NCBI GenBank assembly: GCA_963781785.1
Contig: CAWAHD010000002.1
Coordinates: 2,418,001 to 2,482,000, forward strand
Direction of reading: 5' to 3'
Length of the DNA stretch: 64,000 nucleotides
Origin: CAWAHD01 sp963781785
Lineage (GTDB): Bacteria; Planctomycetota; Planctomycetia; Isosphaerales; Isosphaeraceae
Translations under genes and position numbers: made by a program
Shown here: positions 1 to 8,631 of the stretch, piece after piece
Layout of the letters: each line of letters starts with the position of its first letter
Numbering within the stretch: position 1 is the stretch's first letter
The notes under the pieces: model-generated
Told to the model about the DNA's origin: nothing
Seen by the model: the letters and a program-made list of their open reading frames with translations, nothing else
Databases searched by the model: none

Positions 1-816
1 CGGCTGCTGCAGATCCACACCACCGACGCGGCCGCGTATACCATCTACCGCGATGCCAGTCGCAAGCATAAGGTCGCGCTCGAGCGCGAGCCGGTCTATC
101 TCTGGACCAACCCGGTTCGGGACGGAGGGCAAGATGGGGTCGTCTTCGTATGGACCTGTCGCGGACGAGCGGAAGTCCTGGGCAGCATGTTTTCCTTCCC
201 GGCAGTCGGAGAGCGCAAGCTGATCCACGAGTTCCATTCCCTTTCGCTCTCGGTGCTGGACGTGAGCCGCCCCGGCCCGCACACCTGGACACCCGAGGCG
301 CCCGGCATCGAGCTGGTGACGATTGCGGGCGGACCTGTTCCCGCCCGGTCTACCGCGCAGCGGCTGGTTCAGATGCGAGCGCTGACGCGTGATTTCTCCG
401 CTTCCACCGAGGACGACAAAGACCGGAGCTGGGAGCTCCGCCTGCTCCCGCGGCCGTTCTACCGCTACGAGAGCACCGACCCCGATGTCCTCGACGGTGC
501 TTTGTTCTCGTTCGTCACATCGGCAGGGACCGATCCCGAGGCGCTTCTGATCATCGAGGCACGCAAGCCGGCGGCCAATCGCGAGCCGGTCTGGCACTTC
601 GCCGTCGCCCGGTTCACTGACCTGAACCTCAGGGTGCGGCACAAGGGCAAGGTGGTCTTCACCGCCCCTTTTATTCCGCACGACTTGCCCCGGCAGGATC
701 CCAAGCACCGTTACCGCTTGATCAGCGACCGGATGCTCCCTCCCGTCGAAGACCCGGTGCGGCCAGCCACTCGAGTATCGCCGAACGTCATTTGCGCGGA
801 TGGGGGGAACCCATGA
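1..816 (+). CDS. secreted paralog family, copy 1 (5' end outside window)
   Basis: I do not recognise a named family. The frame is open from base 1, so the start lies off the left edge; 271 residues are visible. It is one of seven related genes in the first 17.5 kb. The protein looks like two similar beta-rich halves of about 100 residues: the first holds VVFVWTCRGRAEV and EFHSLSLS, the second holds LRLLPRPFYRYE, DGALFSFV, GTDPEALLIIEAR and WHFAVARFTDLNL. The linker carries the family signature QRLVQMRALTRDFSAS. Complete copies have signal peptides, so this one is probably exported too (inference). Its stop overlaps the next start as ATGA, which suggests translational coupling with the caspase-like gene. 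Function unknown. Confidence 0.8.
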   Translation, partial: RLLQIHTTDAAAYTIYRDASRKHKVALEREPVYLWTNPVRDGGQDGVVFVWTCRGRAEVLGSMFSFPAVGERKLIHEFHSLSLSVLDVSRPGPHTWTPEAPGIELVTIAGGPVPARSTAQRLVQMRALTRDFSASTEDDKDRSWELRLLPRPFYRYESTDPDVLDGALFSFVTSAGTDPEALLIIEARKPAANREPVWHFAVARFTDLNLRVRHKGKVVFTAPFIPHDLPRQDPKHRYRLISDRMLPPVEDPVRPATRVSPNVICADGGNP

Positions 817-1775
817 ACCGATCTCACCTTCGCTCACGGCTCTGGGTGCTGGCGCCGGCTGCCGGGATGCTCGCGACTCTGGCCGTGTGGCCACCCGGCG
901 GACCCGCGCGAGCGGACGATCCTCCTGCGCCGAAGGCTGCTCAGTCGTCGGCCGCCCCAACCAAGCGGGCGCTGATCGTTTGTGGTCTGCCTGGCGACGA
1001 TGAGCACCGCAAGCTGTTCGCCCAAACCGTCGAGAAGCTGTACAAGGCGCTGACCGAGCGCTTTGGGTTCGCCGCCTCGGAGGTTTTGGTGCGGTTCGGA
1101 GTGGACAAGCAGGCGGGCGACGGACCCGCGATCTCGGGGGCGCGCGGACTGTCGAACCGGGAGGGGGTCGCGGCCGATGTGGACGAGCTGCGCAAGCGGC
1201 TGGGCCCGGACGACACGCTCTGGGTGATCGTGCTCGGGCACGGTCATTACGACGGCCGGCATTCCCACCTGAACATCCCCGGCCCGGATCTGGACGAGCG
1301 TGCATTCGCCAAACTCTTCGAGGGCATCAAGGTACGCGAGCAGCTCTTCGTGATCACGACGCCCGCGAGCGGTTTTTTCCTCAAGCCGCTCGCAGCAAGC
1401 GGCCGCATCGTGATCACGGCGACCGAGCCCGACCAGGAGGTCAATGAAACACTGTTTCCCCTTGCCCTGGCCGACGTGCTCGAGGCTCCTCCGGAAGGCA
1501 CCGACCGCGACAAGGACGGCAAGATTTCAGTTTTCGAGCTGTACCTGGCCGTGGTTGCAAATGTGATGAAGCGATACACCGACGCTGAGAACCTGGCGAC
1601 GGAGCACGCCAAGCTCGATGACAACGGCGACGGCCACGGTAGCGAGCTTCAGGAGAGTTACCTGCCGCCCGAGCTCGGGGGCGTGGCCGGCAAAGGCCGT
1701 GAGCCCAAGATCGGGCCCAAGGACGACGGCGCCCTGGCGTCAAAGACCTACATCAAGGAGGCGGCCAAGCCGTGA
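813..1775 (+). CDS. caspase/C13-like fold protein with EF-hands, catalytic Cys not conserved
   Basis: 320 residues. The start ATG 813 was chosen over an upstream TTG because GGGGGGAA lies just before it and a typical signal peptide follows (basic start, hydrophobic AGMLATLAVW, cleavage near ARADD). The core resembles caspase or legumain-like peptidases: a Rossmann-type strand RALIVCGLPGDDE, then WVIVLGHGHYDG carrying the expected catalytic His. The strand that should end in the nucleophile reads VITTPASGFF, with no Cys before the Ser-Gly, so peptidase activity is doubtful. The C-terminus has two calcium-binding-like loops, DRDKDGKISVFE and DDNGDGHGSE. It is exported and sits between two copies of the secreted paralog family. 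It may be a non-catalytic binding protein; fold assignment is by motif only. Confidence 0.7.
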   Translation: MNRSHLRSRLWVLAPAAGMLATLAVWPPGGPARADDPPAPKAAQSSAAPTKRALIVCGLPGDDEHRKLFAQTVEKLYKALTERFGFAASEVLVRFGVDKQAGDGPAISGARGLSNREGVAADVDELRKRLGPDDTLWVIVLGHGHYDGRHSHLNIPGPDLDERAFAKLFEGIKVREQLFVITTPASGFFLKPLAASGRIVITATEPDQEVNETLFPLALADVLEAPPEGTDRDKDGKISVFELYLAVVANVMKRYTDAENLATEHAKLDDNGDGHGSELQESYLPPELGGVAGKGREPKIGPKDDGALASKTYIKEAAKP

Positions 1776-1779
1776 GACA

Positions 1780-2601
1780 ATGAGGATGACTTTCGTCGTT
1801 CCGATTTTCCTGGCCATGGCACTCACCGCCTTCGCCCAGGCTCCGGACAGCGGGCGGAGTCCTGCCGACGCGAGCGCCGAGCGCCTGAAATTCATGAAAG
1901 ATTCCGTCCAGGCCTACGAATTAGTCAGAGGTGATCAGAAGGCCGCGGTGTTCAAGCTCCAGCCCGATCCGGCGTTCCGGCTCGGCAAGCAGGGGGATGG
2001 GGTCGTCCTCGAAGGCGCGATCTTCCTCTGGACCGATGATGTCGGCCGGCCCGCGGCGGCGGCCCAGGTCTTTCTTTGCAAGGATGTGGGGCGGTCCGGT
2101 GGTGAGTGGCGGCACGAGTTCACCTCGCTATCGACCCGATCGCTTCGGGCCGTGCAAGGTGAGAAGGCGCGCTGGTCGCCGATGGTGCCGGGCGTGGCGT
2201 TCCAGCCGATCCCCGGCGCGCCGAAGCCGGCCGGCACACCCCGGGAACGCCTGCGGCAGATGCGAGACCTGGCCGGCGAGTTCCGCGCTCTTGATAACTT
2301 CTGGGATCGCGGATGGAATGCTCTGCGGCTGCTCCCGACTCCGATCAGCCGGTACGGCAAGGCCGGCGCCACCCCCGAAGACGGCGCTCTCTTCGCGTTC
2401 GTGCTGGGAACCGACCCCGAGGCGTTTCTGTTCATCGAGGCACGCAAGGGCTCGAGCGGCCTTCAGTGGCAATATGCCTTCGCCCCGATGACGTGCTGGG
2501 CTCTCAAGGCCGAGCACAAGGACCGATCCGTCTGGAGCCTACCCACGCGCAGTACCGCCAACCCGTTACGAACGTTCTTTAGCTGTGTTTACCAGCCTTG
2601 A
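1780..2601 (+). CDS. secreted paralog family, copy 2
   Basis: 273 residues beginning with a signal peptide (MRMTFVVPIFLAMALTAFAQ). The start follows the previous stop by only a few bases, with AAGGAGG in the end of the upstream gene. After the signal comes ERLKFMKDSVQAYELV, then the first half (GAIFLWTDDVGRPAAAAQVF, HEFTSLSTRSL) and the second half (LRLLPTPISRYG, DGALFAFVLGTDPEAFLF, WQYAFAPMT). The linker RLRQMRDLAGEFRALD is the family hallmark. Copies 1 to 3 and the caspase-like gene lie head to tail and may be co-transcribed upstream of the MoxR cluster. Function unknown. Confidence 0.85.
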   Translation: MRMTFVVPIFLAMALTAFAQAPDSGRSPADASAERLKFMKDSVQAYELVRGDQKAAVFKLQPDPAFRLGKQGDGVVLEGAIFLWTDDVGRPAAAAQVFLCKDVGRSGGEWRHEFTSLSTRSLRAVQGEKARWSPMVPGVAFQPIPGAPKPAGTPRERLRQMRDLAGEFRALDNFWDRGWNALRLLPTPISRYGKAGATPEDGALFAFVLGTDPEAFLFIEARKGSSGLQWQYAFAPMTCWALKAEHKDRSVWSLPTRSTANPLRTFFSCVYQP

Positions 2602-2728
2602 ACCGGCTGGCGAGTTCCTGACCATGCGAGCCTTCGTACGATCCGTCCCAGCCATTTTTCGACCAGGCACAGAAACCCTGAGACGGTCAGCGACCACCGT
2701 GTGCACGAACGCCTTGGAGGAAATCACG

Positions 2729-3568
2729 ATGATTGCTCGATTGCCGGTGCGAGTCCTGCTGATTCTCGCGCCACTCCTCGGCATGACCAGCGTCAGCCGG
2801 GCTCAGCCCCCCCAGAATGAGAAAGCCCTCGCCGAAGAGTTTCGCGAGTTCGCGAAGCGGGAAGCCACGACCTATACCTTGCGGCGTGAAGGGAGCGATC
2901 GGCCGCTGAAGCTCCAGCCCGAGCCGGTTCTGAAGTGGTCCAATCCCGTGATCGGCACGATTTACGGCGATGTCTTCGTGTGGACCGACCAGGGGCGGCC
3001 GGAGGCCGTCGCGTCGATTTACAAATTCTATTCGCCGCTCACGCACCGGGCGAACGAGTTCCACTCGCTCGCACTGGGCAAAGTGACCGCCGACCGCGAC
3101 GGGACCACCGTCTGGATGCCCTCCCGACCGGGATTGGAGCTGAAACCGATTCCAGGTGCGATCGCGCCGGCTGAATCGGCCCCCTTGCGTCTCCGCCAGA
3201 TGCGCGCTTTGGCGGCGGAGTTCACCGGCCGCCAGACCAACCGCGAAGGAGTGGACCGAGACATGCGCCTGCTGGCCCAGCCGATTTATCGTTACGAAAA
3301 CACCAAGGGCGAGCTGATCGACGGAGGCTTGTTCGTGTTCGTGCTGGGCACCGACCCGGAGGTGTTTCTGTTGATTGAAGCCCGCCGCAAGCCAGGCAGT
3401 GCCCCCGAGTGGCGCTTCGGTGCGGTCCGGATGAACAGCATCAATCTGCGCCTCAACCACAGAGGCCGCGAGGTGTGGAGCGCCCAGGAGATCCCCTGGT
3501 CGCAAGTGTGGGACGGCCGGGAGCCGTATACGGTGTTCCGTTACGAGCTGGCGCCGGGCGAGCCGTGA
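2729..3568 (+). CDS. secreted paralog family, copy 3
   Basis: 279 residues. The start ATG 2729 has GGAGG eight bases upstream; longer in-frame openings reach back to 2585 but would precede the clear signal peptide MIARLPVRVLLILAPLLG with cleavage near SRAQ. First half: GDVFVWTDQGRPEAVASIY and NEFHSLALGKV; linker RLRQMRALAAEFTGRQ; second half: MRLLAQPIYRYEN, DGGLFVFVLGTDPEVFLL, WRFGAVRMNSINLRL. It is the most complete member here and a good reference for the family. The following 105 bases up to the MoxR gene hold no recognised signal. Function unknown. Confidence 0.88.
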   Translation: MIARLPVRVLLILAPLLGMTSVSRAQPPQNEKALAEEFREFAKREATTYTLRREGSDRPLKLQPEPVLKWSNPVIGTIYGDVFVWTDQGRPEAVASIYKFYSPLTHRANEFHSLALGKVTADRDGTTVWMPSRPGLELKPIPGAIAPAESAPLRLRQMRALAAEFTGRQTNREGVDRDMRLLAQPIYRYENTKGELIDGGLFVFVLGTDPEVFLLIEARRKPGSAPEWRFGAVRMNSINLRLNHRGREVWSAQEIPWSQVWDGREPYTVFRYELAPGEP

Positions 3569-3673
3569 GACCATTGACCAATCTTGGCACCGAACGACGA
3601 CCTGGACGATCCCATTCCAACGTAGGCAAACCCGAACCTGACGCGATTCCCTGACCCGAGAGGCCCGCAACTG

Positions 3674-4717
3674 ATGGAAACTCCGCGAACCCGCGACACC
3701 AAGCCGAACGCCCCCGCGACGGTCTCGAACGAAGACGCGGCTGTCGTTGCTCGCCTGTGCGAGGCGCGCCAGCGCATCCGCGAAGAGATCGCCAAGGTGA
3801 TCGTCGGCCAGGAGACGGTCATCGACCACTTGTTGGTCGGATTGCTCTGCCGCGGCCATCTCCTCCTGCTGGGCGTTCCCGGGCTGGGCAAGACCCTGAT
3901 GGCCCACACCCTGGCGCGGACGCTCGATCTGGAGTTCCGCCGCATCCAGTTCACGCCAGACTTGATGCCTTCGGATATCACCGGCATGGACATCATCGAG
4001 GAAGACCCGGCAACCGGCCGGCGCAAGCTGGAATTCCTCCCCGGGCCGATCTTCACGAACTTCCTGCTCGCCGACGAGATCAACCGCACGCCTCCCAAGA
4101 CCCAGGCCGCCCTGTTGCAGGCGATGCAGGAGCGTGAGGTCTCGATCGGGCGACGGACCTATCCGCTCAATCCCCCGTTCTTCGTGGTCGCCACCCAGAA
4201 CCCGATCGAAATGGAAGGCACATATCCGTTGCCCGAGGCCCAGCTCGACCGGTTCATGTTCAACCTCAAGGTCAAGTACCCGACTCTCAAGGAGGAGCAG
4301 TTGATCGTCAAGGGTACGACCGGCACGCACACCGGGGAGGCGCGGGCGGTGCTGAAGGCAGATGAGCTGTTGCGACTCCAGGACCTGGTGCGGGGGGTCC
4401 CGATCGCCGACTCGGTCATGGGCTACGCCGTCCGCCTGGTCGCCGCGTCGCGCCCGGGTGAATCGAAGGAGATCGAGGGGATCCACAAGTATCTGCTCTA
4501 CGGCGCAAGTCCACGAGCGTCGCAATACCTGGTTCTCGGCGCCAAGGCACGGGCGATCCTCGCCGGCAAGTACCACGTCGATTTCGACGATGTGAAGAAC
4601 CTGGCCGGTCCGGTGCTGCGGCACCGGCTGGTGCTCAATTTCCACGCCCGCGCCGACGGCGTGGACGCCGATGCGATCATCGGCCGCCTCGTCGAAACCG
4701 TGAAACAGGAGGCCTGA
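3674..4717 (+). CDS. MoxR-family AAA+ ATPase
   Basis: 347 residues, normal for MoxR. Walker A GVPGLGKT is at residues 67-74, Walker B LLADEINR near 131-138, and the sensor-1 type stretch FFVVATQNPIEMEGTYPLPE follows, which is diagnostic of the MoxR branch. MoxR ATPases act as cytoplasmic chaperones, usually with a VWA or DUF58 partner, in maturing exported or metal-binding complexes. GAGG lies about ten bases before the start. The DUF58 gene begins six bases after the stop, with AGGAGG inside the end of this gene, so the two are coupled. The substrate is unknown; the neighbouring secreted paralogs are possible clients (inference). Confidence 0.97.
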   Translation: METPRTRDTKPNAPATVSNEDAAVVARLCEARQRIREEIAKVIVGQETVIDHLLVGLLCRGHLLLLGVPGLGKTLMAHTLARTLDLEFRRIQFTPDLMPSDITGMDIIEEDPATGRRKLEFLPGPIFTNFLLADEINRTPPKTQAALLQAMQEREVSIGRRTYPLNPPFFVVATQNPIEMEGTYPLPEAQLDRFMFNLKVKYPTLKEEQLIVKGTTGTHTGEARAVLKADELLRLQDLVRGVPIADSVMGYAVRLVAASRPGESKEIEGIHKYLLYGASPRASQYLVLGAKARAILAGKYHVDFDDVKNLAGPVLRHRLVLNFHARADGVDADAIIGRLVETVKQEA

Positions 4718-4723
4718 GCTCTG

Positions 4724-5344
4724 ATGCTTTTCGACCCCCGATCGTTGATCGACCCCGTGTTCTTCTCGCGGCTCGAATCGATCGAGCTCCGCGCTCGATC
4801 GATCGTCGAAGGGTCGATGCACGGCTTGCACCGCAGCCCCTATCTCGGCATCAGCGTCGAGTTCGCCTCCCATCGCGAGTACACCCCCGGCGATGATATC
4901 CGGCATTTGAACTGGAAGCTCTATGCGCGGAATGACCGGCTCTACATCAAGGAGTACGACGCCGACACCAACATGAATCTCTACCTGCTCCTGGACGCCA
5001 GCGCCTCGATGAGCTGCGCCAATACCGGCAGGAGCAAGCTCCACTACGCGGCGTCGCTCGCAGCCGCACTGGCGCACGTGGCGCTCAAGCAGCGCGACGC
5101 CGTGGGGCTGACCGTGTTCTCCGACAAGGTGACATCCCACCTGGCTCCGCGCCAAGCCGGGTCAATTCGACGAGATGCTCGCGACGATCGCTGCTGCCCA
5201 GGTCCGCCCGGCGGCCGACAACGACCGCGCCCTGCACCAGGCGGCCGAGTTTGCCAGACGGCGCGGCATGGTCGTGCTGTTCAGCGACCTCTTCGGCGAT
5301 CTCGACACGATTGTCGGCGGCCTCGATCACCTGCGGTACAATAA
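4724..5344 (+). CDS. DUF58 protein, N-terminal part (frameshifted)
   Basis: First two thirds of a DUF58 protein, the usual partner of MoxR. It shows the DUF58 hallmark around residues 45-65 (EFASHREYTPGDDIRHLNW, then KLYARND) and a VWA-type MIDAS start LLLDASASM near residue 90. The frame is correct to about 5150 (HLAP) and then becomes nonsense; the rest of the domain continues in another frame from about 5151. Restoring a GC dinucleotide in the CCGCGCC run gives a continuous protein through R-A-K-P-G-Q-F-D-E-M of about 298 residues. So this is one gene interrupted by an apparent 2-base loss, either an assembly error or a true mutation. Confidence 0.9.
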   Translation: MLFDPRSLIDPVFFSRLESIELRARSIVEGSMHGLHRSPYLGISVEFASHREYTPGDDIRHLNWKLYARNDRLYIKEYDADTNMNLYLLLDASASMSCANTGRSKLHYAASLAAALAHVALKQRDAVGLTVFSDKVTSHLAPRQAGSIRRDARDDRCCPGPPGGRQRPRPAPGGRVCQTARHGRAVQRPLRRSRHDCRRPRSPAVQ

Positions 5345-5618
5345 CCATGACGTGACCATCTGGCATATCATGGATCCCTGGGAGCGCGATCTCTCGGTGG
5401 ATGGTCACATCCGCTTCCGCGATCTGGAGAGCGGCGAAACGCTGACCACGCAGGCCGAGGGTGTCCGCGCGGCGTACCTTGAGGCCGTGGACGAGTGGAG
5501 GCAACAGCTCGAGATCGAGTGCCGCAAGCGCGCCATCGACCGCATCGAGCTGACCACTCAAGACCCGACCGACCGGGCACTCCTCGATTACCTCGTGAAA
5601 CGGGCCAAGACCTTTTGA
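5175..5618 (+). CDS. DUF58 protein, C-terminal part (frameshifted)
   Basis: 147 residues that complete the DUF58/VWA fold of the upstream fragment: RGMVVLFSDLFGDLD is the conserved second half of the VWA core, and the tail RIELTTQDPTDRALLDYL, then VKRAK, is typical of the DUF58 C-terminus. Coding similarity begins slightly before the first ATG, at about 5151, so this is not an independent gene. The stop at 5618 is followed after 18 bases, with AGGGAG in between, by the next paralog gene. Confidence 0.88.
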   Translation: MLATIAAAQVRPAADNDRALHQAAEFARRRGMVVLFSDLFGDLDTIVGGLDHLRYNNHDVTIWHIMDPWERDLSVDGHIRFRDLESGETLTTQAEGVRAAYLEAVDEWRQQLEIECRKRAIDRIELTTQDPTDRALLDYLVKRAKTF

Positions 5619-5636
5619 TTCCCAGGGAGACAGCCG

Positions 5637-6587
5637 ATGGCATTGCCGTTTTCCCTCGCCGTGATCCTCAGCATTGTTGGCCAGACCGCCACGGGCCGAA
5701 GTGCGCACGGCACACCCGCGGAGCGCCTCGATTTCATGAAGGCATCCTTGAAGGCTCACGCCGTGCATCCGCGAGTTCCACTGATTCTGTGCCTTGGCGT
5801 CGCGACCTTGGGGAGCGGGCGCCAGGATTCCGACGATCGTGCCGAGAGACTTCGCGCGATGCAGGCGATTGCCACCGGCGTCACGATCGAGACGGCCTCG
5901 CCGGGGCCGCATCAGAGATTGGAGCGGTTGGCCCAGCCGGTCTATCGGTTCAATGACCCGGCGCGGCGAACCTTGGACGGCACGGTCTGGGTCTGGTGCG
6001 ACTCGGGTCGGCCTGGAGCGGTGGTGACGCTGACGAAGCATCGATCGCCCGCGGAGGACCTCCACTGGCTCACCGAGCTGACGTCGCTGGCGCCCGGCCC
6101 GATCTCCGCGGCCATCGAAGGGATCGGCACGTGGCAGCCAGCCGGCGCAGGGGTCGTCATGGAGAAGCTCCCGAAGGCACCGGTGCCTGCCCAAGACGAG
6201 AAGCAACGGTTGCGCCAAATGAAGGACCTCGTGCGACTGATCAAAGCCCATGAGAACTCCAGGCCCCGCGAGAATCGTGCGGTCAAGCGCTACGAGCTTC
6301 GCGTCCTCCCTCAGCCGGTTCACCGGTACGCCGACGCGAACTCCGGGTTGATCGACGGAGGCATGTTCATCGTCGCATACGGCTTGAACCCTGAGCTCGT
6401 GATGCTGGTGGAAGCGCGCCGTGACGGCTCCTCGGGGCCGGCGTGGCATTGTGGATTCGCACGGATCTCGGTCATGGACCTTCACGTAGATTTCGAGAGC
6501 AGGGAGATCTGGTCGCATCGGGGAGGCCCCACCAAGGGGCCTGGTGACACTTACTGGCTCTTCACCAGGCCGATCGAGGGTGAGTGA
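5637..6587 (+). CDS. secreted paralog family, copy 4 (chimeric N-terminus)
   Basis: 316 residues, about 40 longer than its relatives. It begins with one signal peptide (MALPFSLAVILSIVGQ) and a first-copy segment ERLDFMKASLKAH, then immediately a second signal-like segment (VHPRVPLILCLGVATLGSG) followed by RAERLRAMQAIATG and a complete family body: GTVWVWCDSGRPGAVVTL, LTELTSLAPG, RLRQMKDLVRLIKAHE, LRVLPQPVHRYAD, DGGMFIVAYGLNPELVML. It therefore looks like the head of one paralog joined to a whole second paralog, as expected from deletion between tandem copies. An in-frame GTG at 5763 could be the original second start. It lies inside the MoxR-DUF58-VWA operon. Function unknown. Confidence 0.82.
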   Translation: MALPFSLAVILSIVGQTATGRSAHGTPAERLDFMKASLKAHAVHPRVPLILCLGVATLGSGRQDSDDRAERLRAMQAIATGVTIETASPGPHQRLERLAQPVYRFNDPARRTLDGTVWVWCDSGRPGAVVTLTKHRSPAEDLHWLTELTSLAPGPISAAIEGIGTWQPAGAGVVMEKLPKAPVPAQDEKQRLRQMKDLVRLIKAHENSRPRENRAVKRYELRVLPQPVHRYADANSGLIDGGMFIVAYGLNPELVMLVEARRDGSSGPAWHCGFARISVMDLHVDFESREIWSHRGGPTKGPGDTYWLFTRPIEGE

Positions 6588-6668
6588 CCGCGGTGACGAG
6601 CCGCCTACTGGCAGTGGAATCGGACGTGAGCGCGTTTGAGATAAATTCCCGTTTCTCGTTGAGGCACA

Positions 6669-8615
6669 ATGCAATTCATTCAAGTCGGAATGCTCGGTGC
6701 CCTGGGCGCCCTGGCGATTCCGATCATCATTCACCTGATGTTCCGCTCGCGGGCACGCCCGGTCGACCTGGGAACGCTCCAGTTCCTCAAGATCGTGCTG
6801 CGGGATAACGCGCGGCGGCGGAAGCTGAGGCGCTGGCTTCTACTCGCCTTGCGGATGGCATGCCTGGCCTTGGTCGCGTTCCTGTTCGCCCGGCCGTATA
6901 TGCTGGCGACCGAGCCGGCCGCTGGCGATCGCTTGATGGTGGTGCTGCTCGACCATTCGGCCAGCATGGGCCTCCAGGGTGGGTCCCGGCCGATCGATCA
7001 AGCGCTGACGGAGGCACGAGCGATCATGGGAAGGGCCGGCGACCACACGCAACTCGAGGTGGGCACGTTTGGCGACACGGTCCGGCCCCTCGCGCGGCCA
7101 GCCGATCTCCGCACGGCCGCATTCGAGCCGACGCCGTCCGGAACTGACTTCAGCGTGGCAATGGCCTGGGCTCGCGACATTCTGGTCCGTTCCCGCAAAG
7201 GTATCAAGGAACTGTACATCCTCACTGATCTTCAGCGTTCCGGGCTCGACCGCGGTGAGACCGTGACCCTCCCTGAGGGCATCGAGGTCCATCTCCGCGA
7301 CTTCGGCCGCGCATTTCCCAAGAATGTTGCCGTGACGGGCGTCACGATCGCACCCAGGACCGTCCGGCCCGGCGAGTCCGCCTCGGTCACGGCGACCGTG
7401 CTCAACACCTCACCCCTGCCGATCGCGAAGTGTCCCGTCCGGCTCCACGTCCAAGCCGGCGAGCGGAAGCGCGACCAGGAGAGGGCGATTGATCTCGAAG
7501 GGGGCGCGACGGCGAGCGTCGCGTTCTCGCTGGACAAGTTGCCCGAAGGGCTCTGGCTGGGACACGTTGAGGCGACTTCGGGCGACGAATTACCATTTGA
7601 CGATCGCCGCTTCCTGGCGATCTCGGTCGCGCCCCCGGCGCGCGTGCTGATCGCTGACGGAGACCCGGGCCGAACCTCCTACGAGTCGGAGACCTACTTT
7701 CTCCAGGCCGCACTGCGACTCGCGCCGCCCGGCGAGCGTTACGATAAGACGCCGTTCGATCCGCGGACGGTCGCTCTCGCGGGAGGTGCGGGTCTCCCTG
7801 ATCTCGACAAAACCGAGGCCGTCGTGCTGGCGAATGTCGAGCGTCTGAGCGCATCGGACGCGGGCCGCCTCGGCGAGTTCGTCGAGCGCGGGGGTGGCTT
7901 GGTCGTCTTCACGGGCGACCGCGTCAGGCCCGAAGGAACTCGCGAATTGGAAAGAGCGGGCCTGGGTGTGGGCACACTTCTCGGGCCGGCGACCGCCACG
8001 GACCTGCCGTGGCGGCTCGAACGGTGGCAGGCCGGGCACCCTGTCTTCAAGCCATTCGACGACCCCGAGCACGGCGACCTGCGGCGGCCGATGTTCACGT
8101 CGATCACACAGATCAAGCCAGACCAGGACGCGCGGGTGCTGGCGTGGTTCCGCGGTGGTGAGCCCGCCCTCATCGAGCGCACCAGGGGCCGGGGCAAGAT
8201 CCTCTGGTTCACCTCGGCCTGCGACCGCGCCTGGGGCGACTGGCCGCGCGGCCGAATGTATCTGCCCATGCTCCATCAAATGATCAACTACGTGTCGGGC
8301 CTGGGCGAAGAGGGCAGGATCCGCCAGGAGACTGCCGGCGCCGAGCAAAAACCCGGCATCGCTCAACCTGACGGCATCGTGCATGTCGTGAACACCGACT
8401 CGCTCGAGTCCGAGATGGCGCGGTGCACGCCGGCTGAGTTTGCCGGCCGATTCGGATTCAAGCTGCCCGAGCCGGTTGTGCGCGCTGCCGCCGGGCACGG
8501 CAAGCGGATTGCCGACGACCGCTTGCGCAGTGATGAACTGTGGCCTTGGCTGGCCATGATCCTGGCCGGCATGCTTCTCGTGGAGAATTTCCTCGCCAAC
8601 CGCACGGCGGCCTGA
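6669..8615 (+). CDS. BatA-like membrane protein with VWA domain
   Basis: 648 residues. The N-terminus is the BatA/TIGR02226-type membrane anchor (LGALGALAIPIIIHLMF, then LRRWLLLALRMACLALVAFL). A VWA domain follows with MIDAS start VVLLDHSASMG near residue 92 and the strand ELYILTDLQRSG. The middle holds beta-rich repeats, then a GATase1-like alpha/beta stretch (EFVERGGGLVVFTGD) and a C-terminal membrane segment (LWPWLAMILAGMLLVENFL). In planctomycetes this gene regularly follows MoxR and DUF58 and encodes a membrane partner of the ATPase. GAGG precedes the ATG. The next gene starts 16 bases after its stop. Confidence 0.93.
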   Translation: MQFIQVGMLGALGALAIPIIIHLMFRSRARPVDLGTLQFLKIVLRDNARRRKLRRWLLLALRMACLALVAFLFARPYMLATEPAAGDRLMVVLLDHSASMGLQGGSRPIDQALTEARAIMGRAGDHTQLEVGTFGDTVRPLARPADLRTAAFEPTPSGTDFSVAMAWARDILVRSRKGIKELYILTDLQRSGLDRGETVTLPEGIEVHLRDFGRAFPKNVAVTGVTIAPRTVRPGESASVTATVLNTSPLPIAKCPVRLHVQAGERKRDQERAIDLEGGATASVAFSLDKLPEGLWLGHVEATSGDELPFDDRRFLAISVAPPARVLIADGDPGRTSYESETYFLQAALRLAPPGERYDKTPFDPRTVALAGGAGLPDLDKTEAVVLANVERLSASDAGRLGEFVERGGGLVVFTGDRVRPEGTRELERAGLGVGTLLGPATATDLPWRLERWQAGHPVFKPFDDPEHGDLRRPMFTSITQIKPDQDARVLAWFRGGEPALIERTRGRGKILWFTSACDRAWGDWPRGRMYLPMLHQMINYVSGLGEEGRIRQETAGAEQKPGIAQPDGIVHVVNTDSLESEMARCTPAEFAGRFGFKLPEPVVRAAAGHGKRIADDRLRSDELWPWLAMILAGMLLVENFLANRTAA

Positions 8616-8631
8616 CGTGAAAGGAACGCTC

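Noticed and set aside
2687..5155. 822-codon open frame on the minus strand
   Set aside because: It lies opposite the paralog, MoxR and DUF58 genes, is His/Arg/Val-rich and has no domain; a shadow of GC-rich coding DNA.
4724..5618. Programmed frameshifting in DUF58
   Set aside because: No slippery heptamer or downstream structure was seen, and the same GC loss occurs in many unrelated genes of the window.
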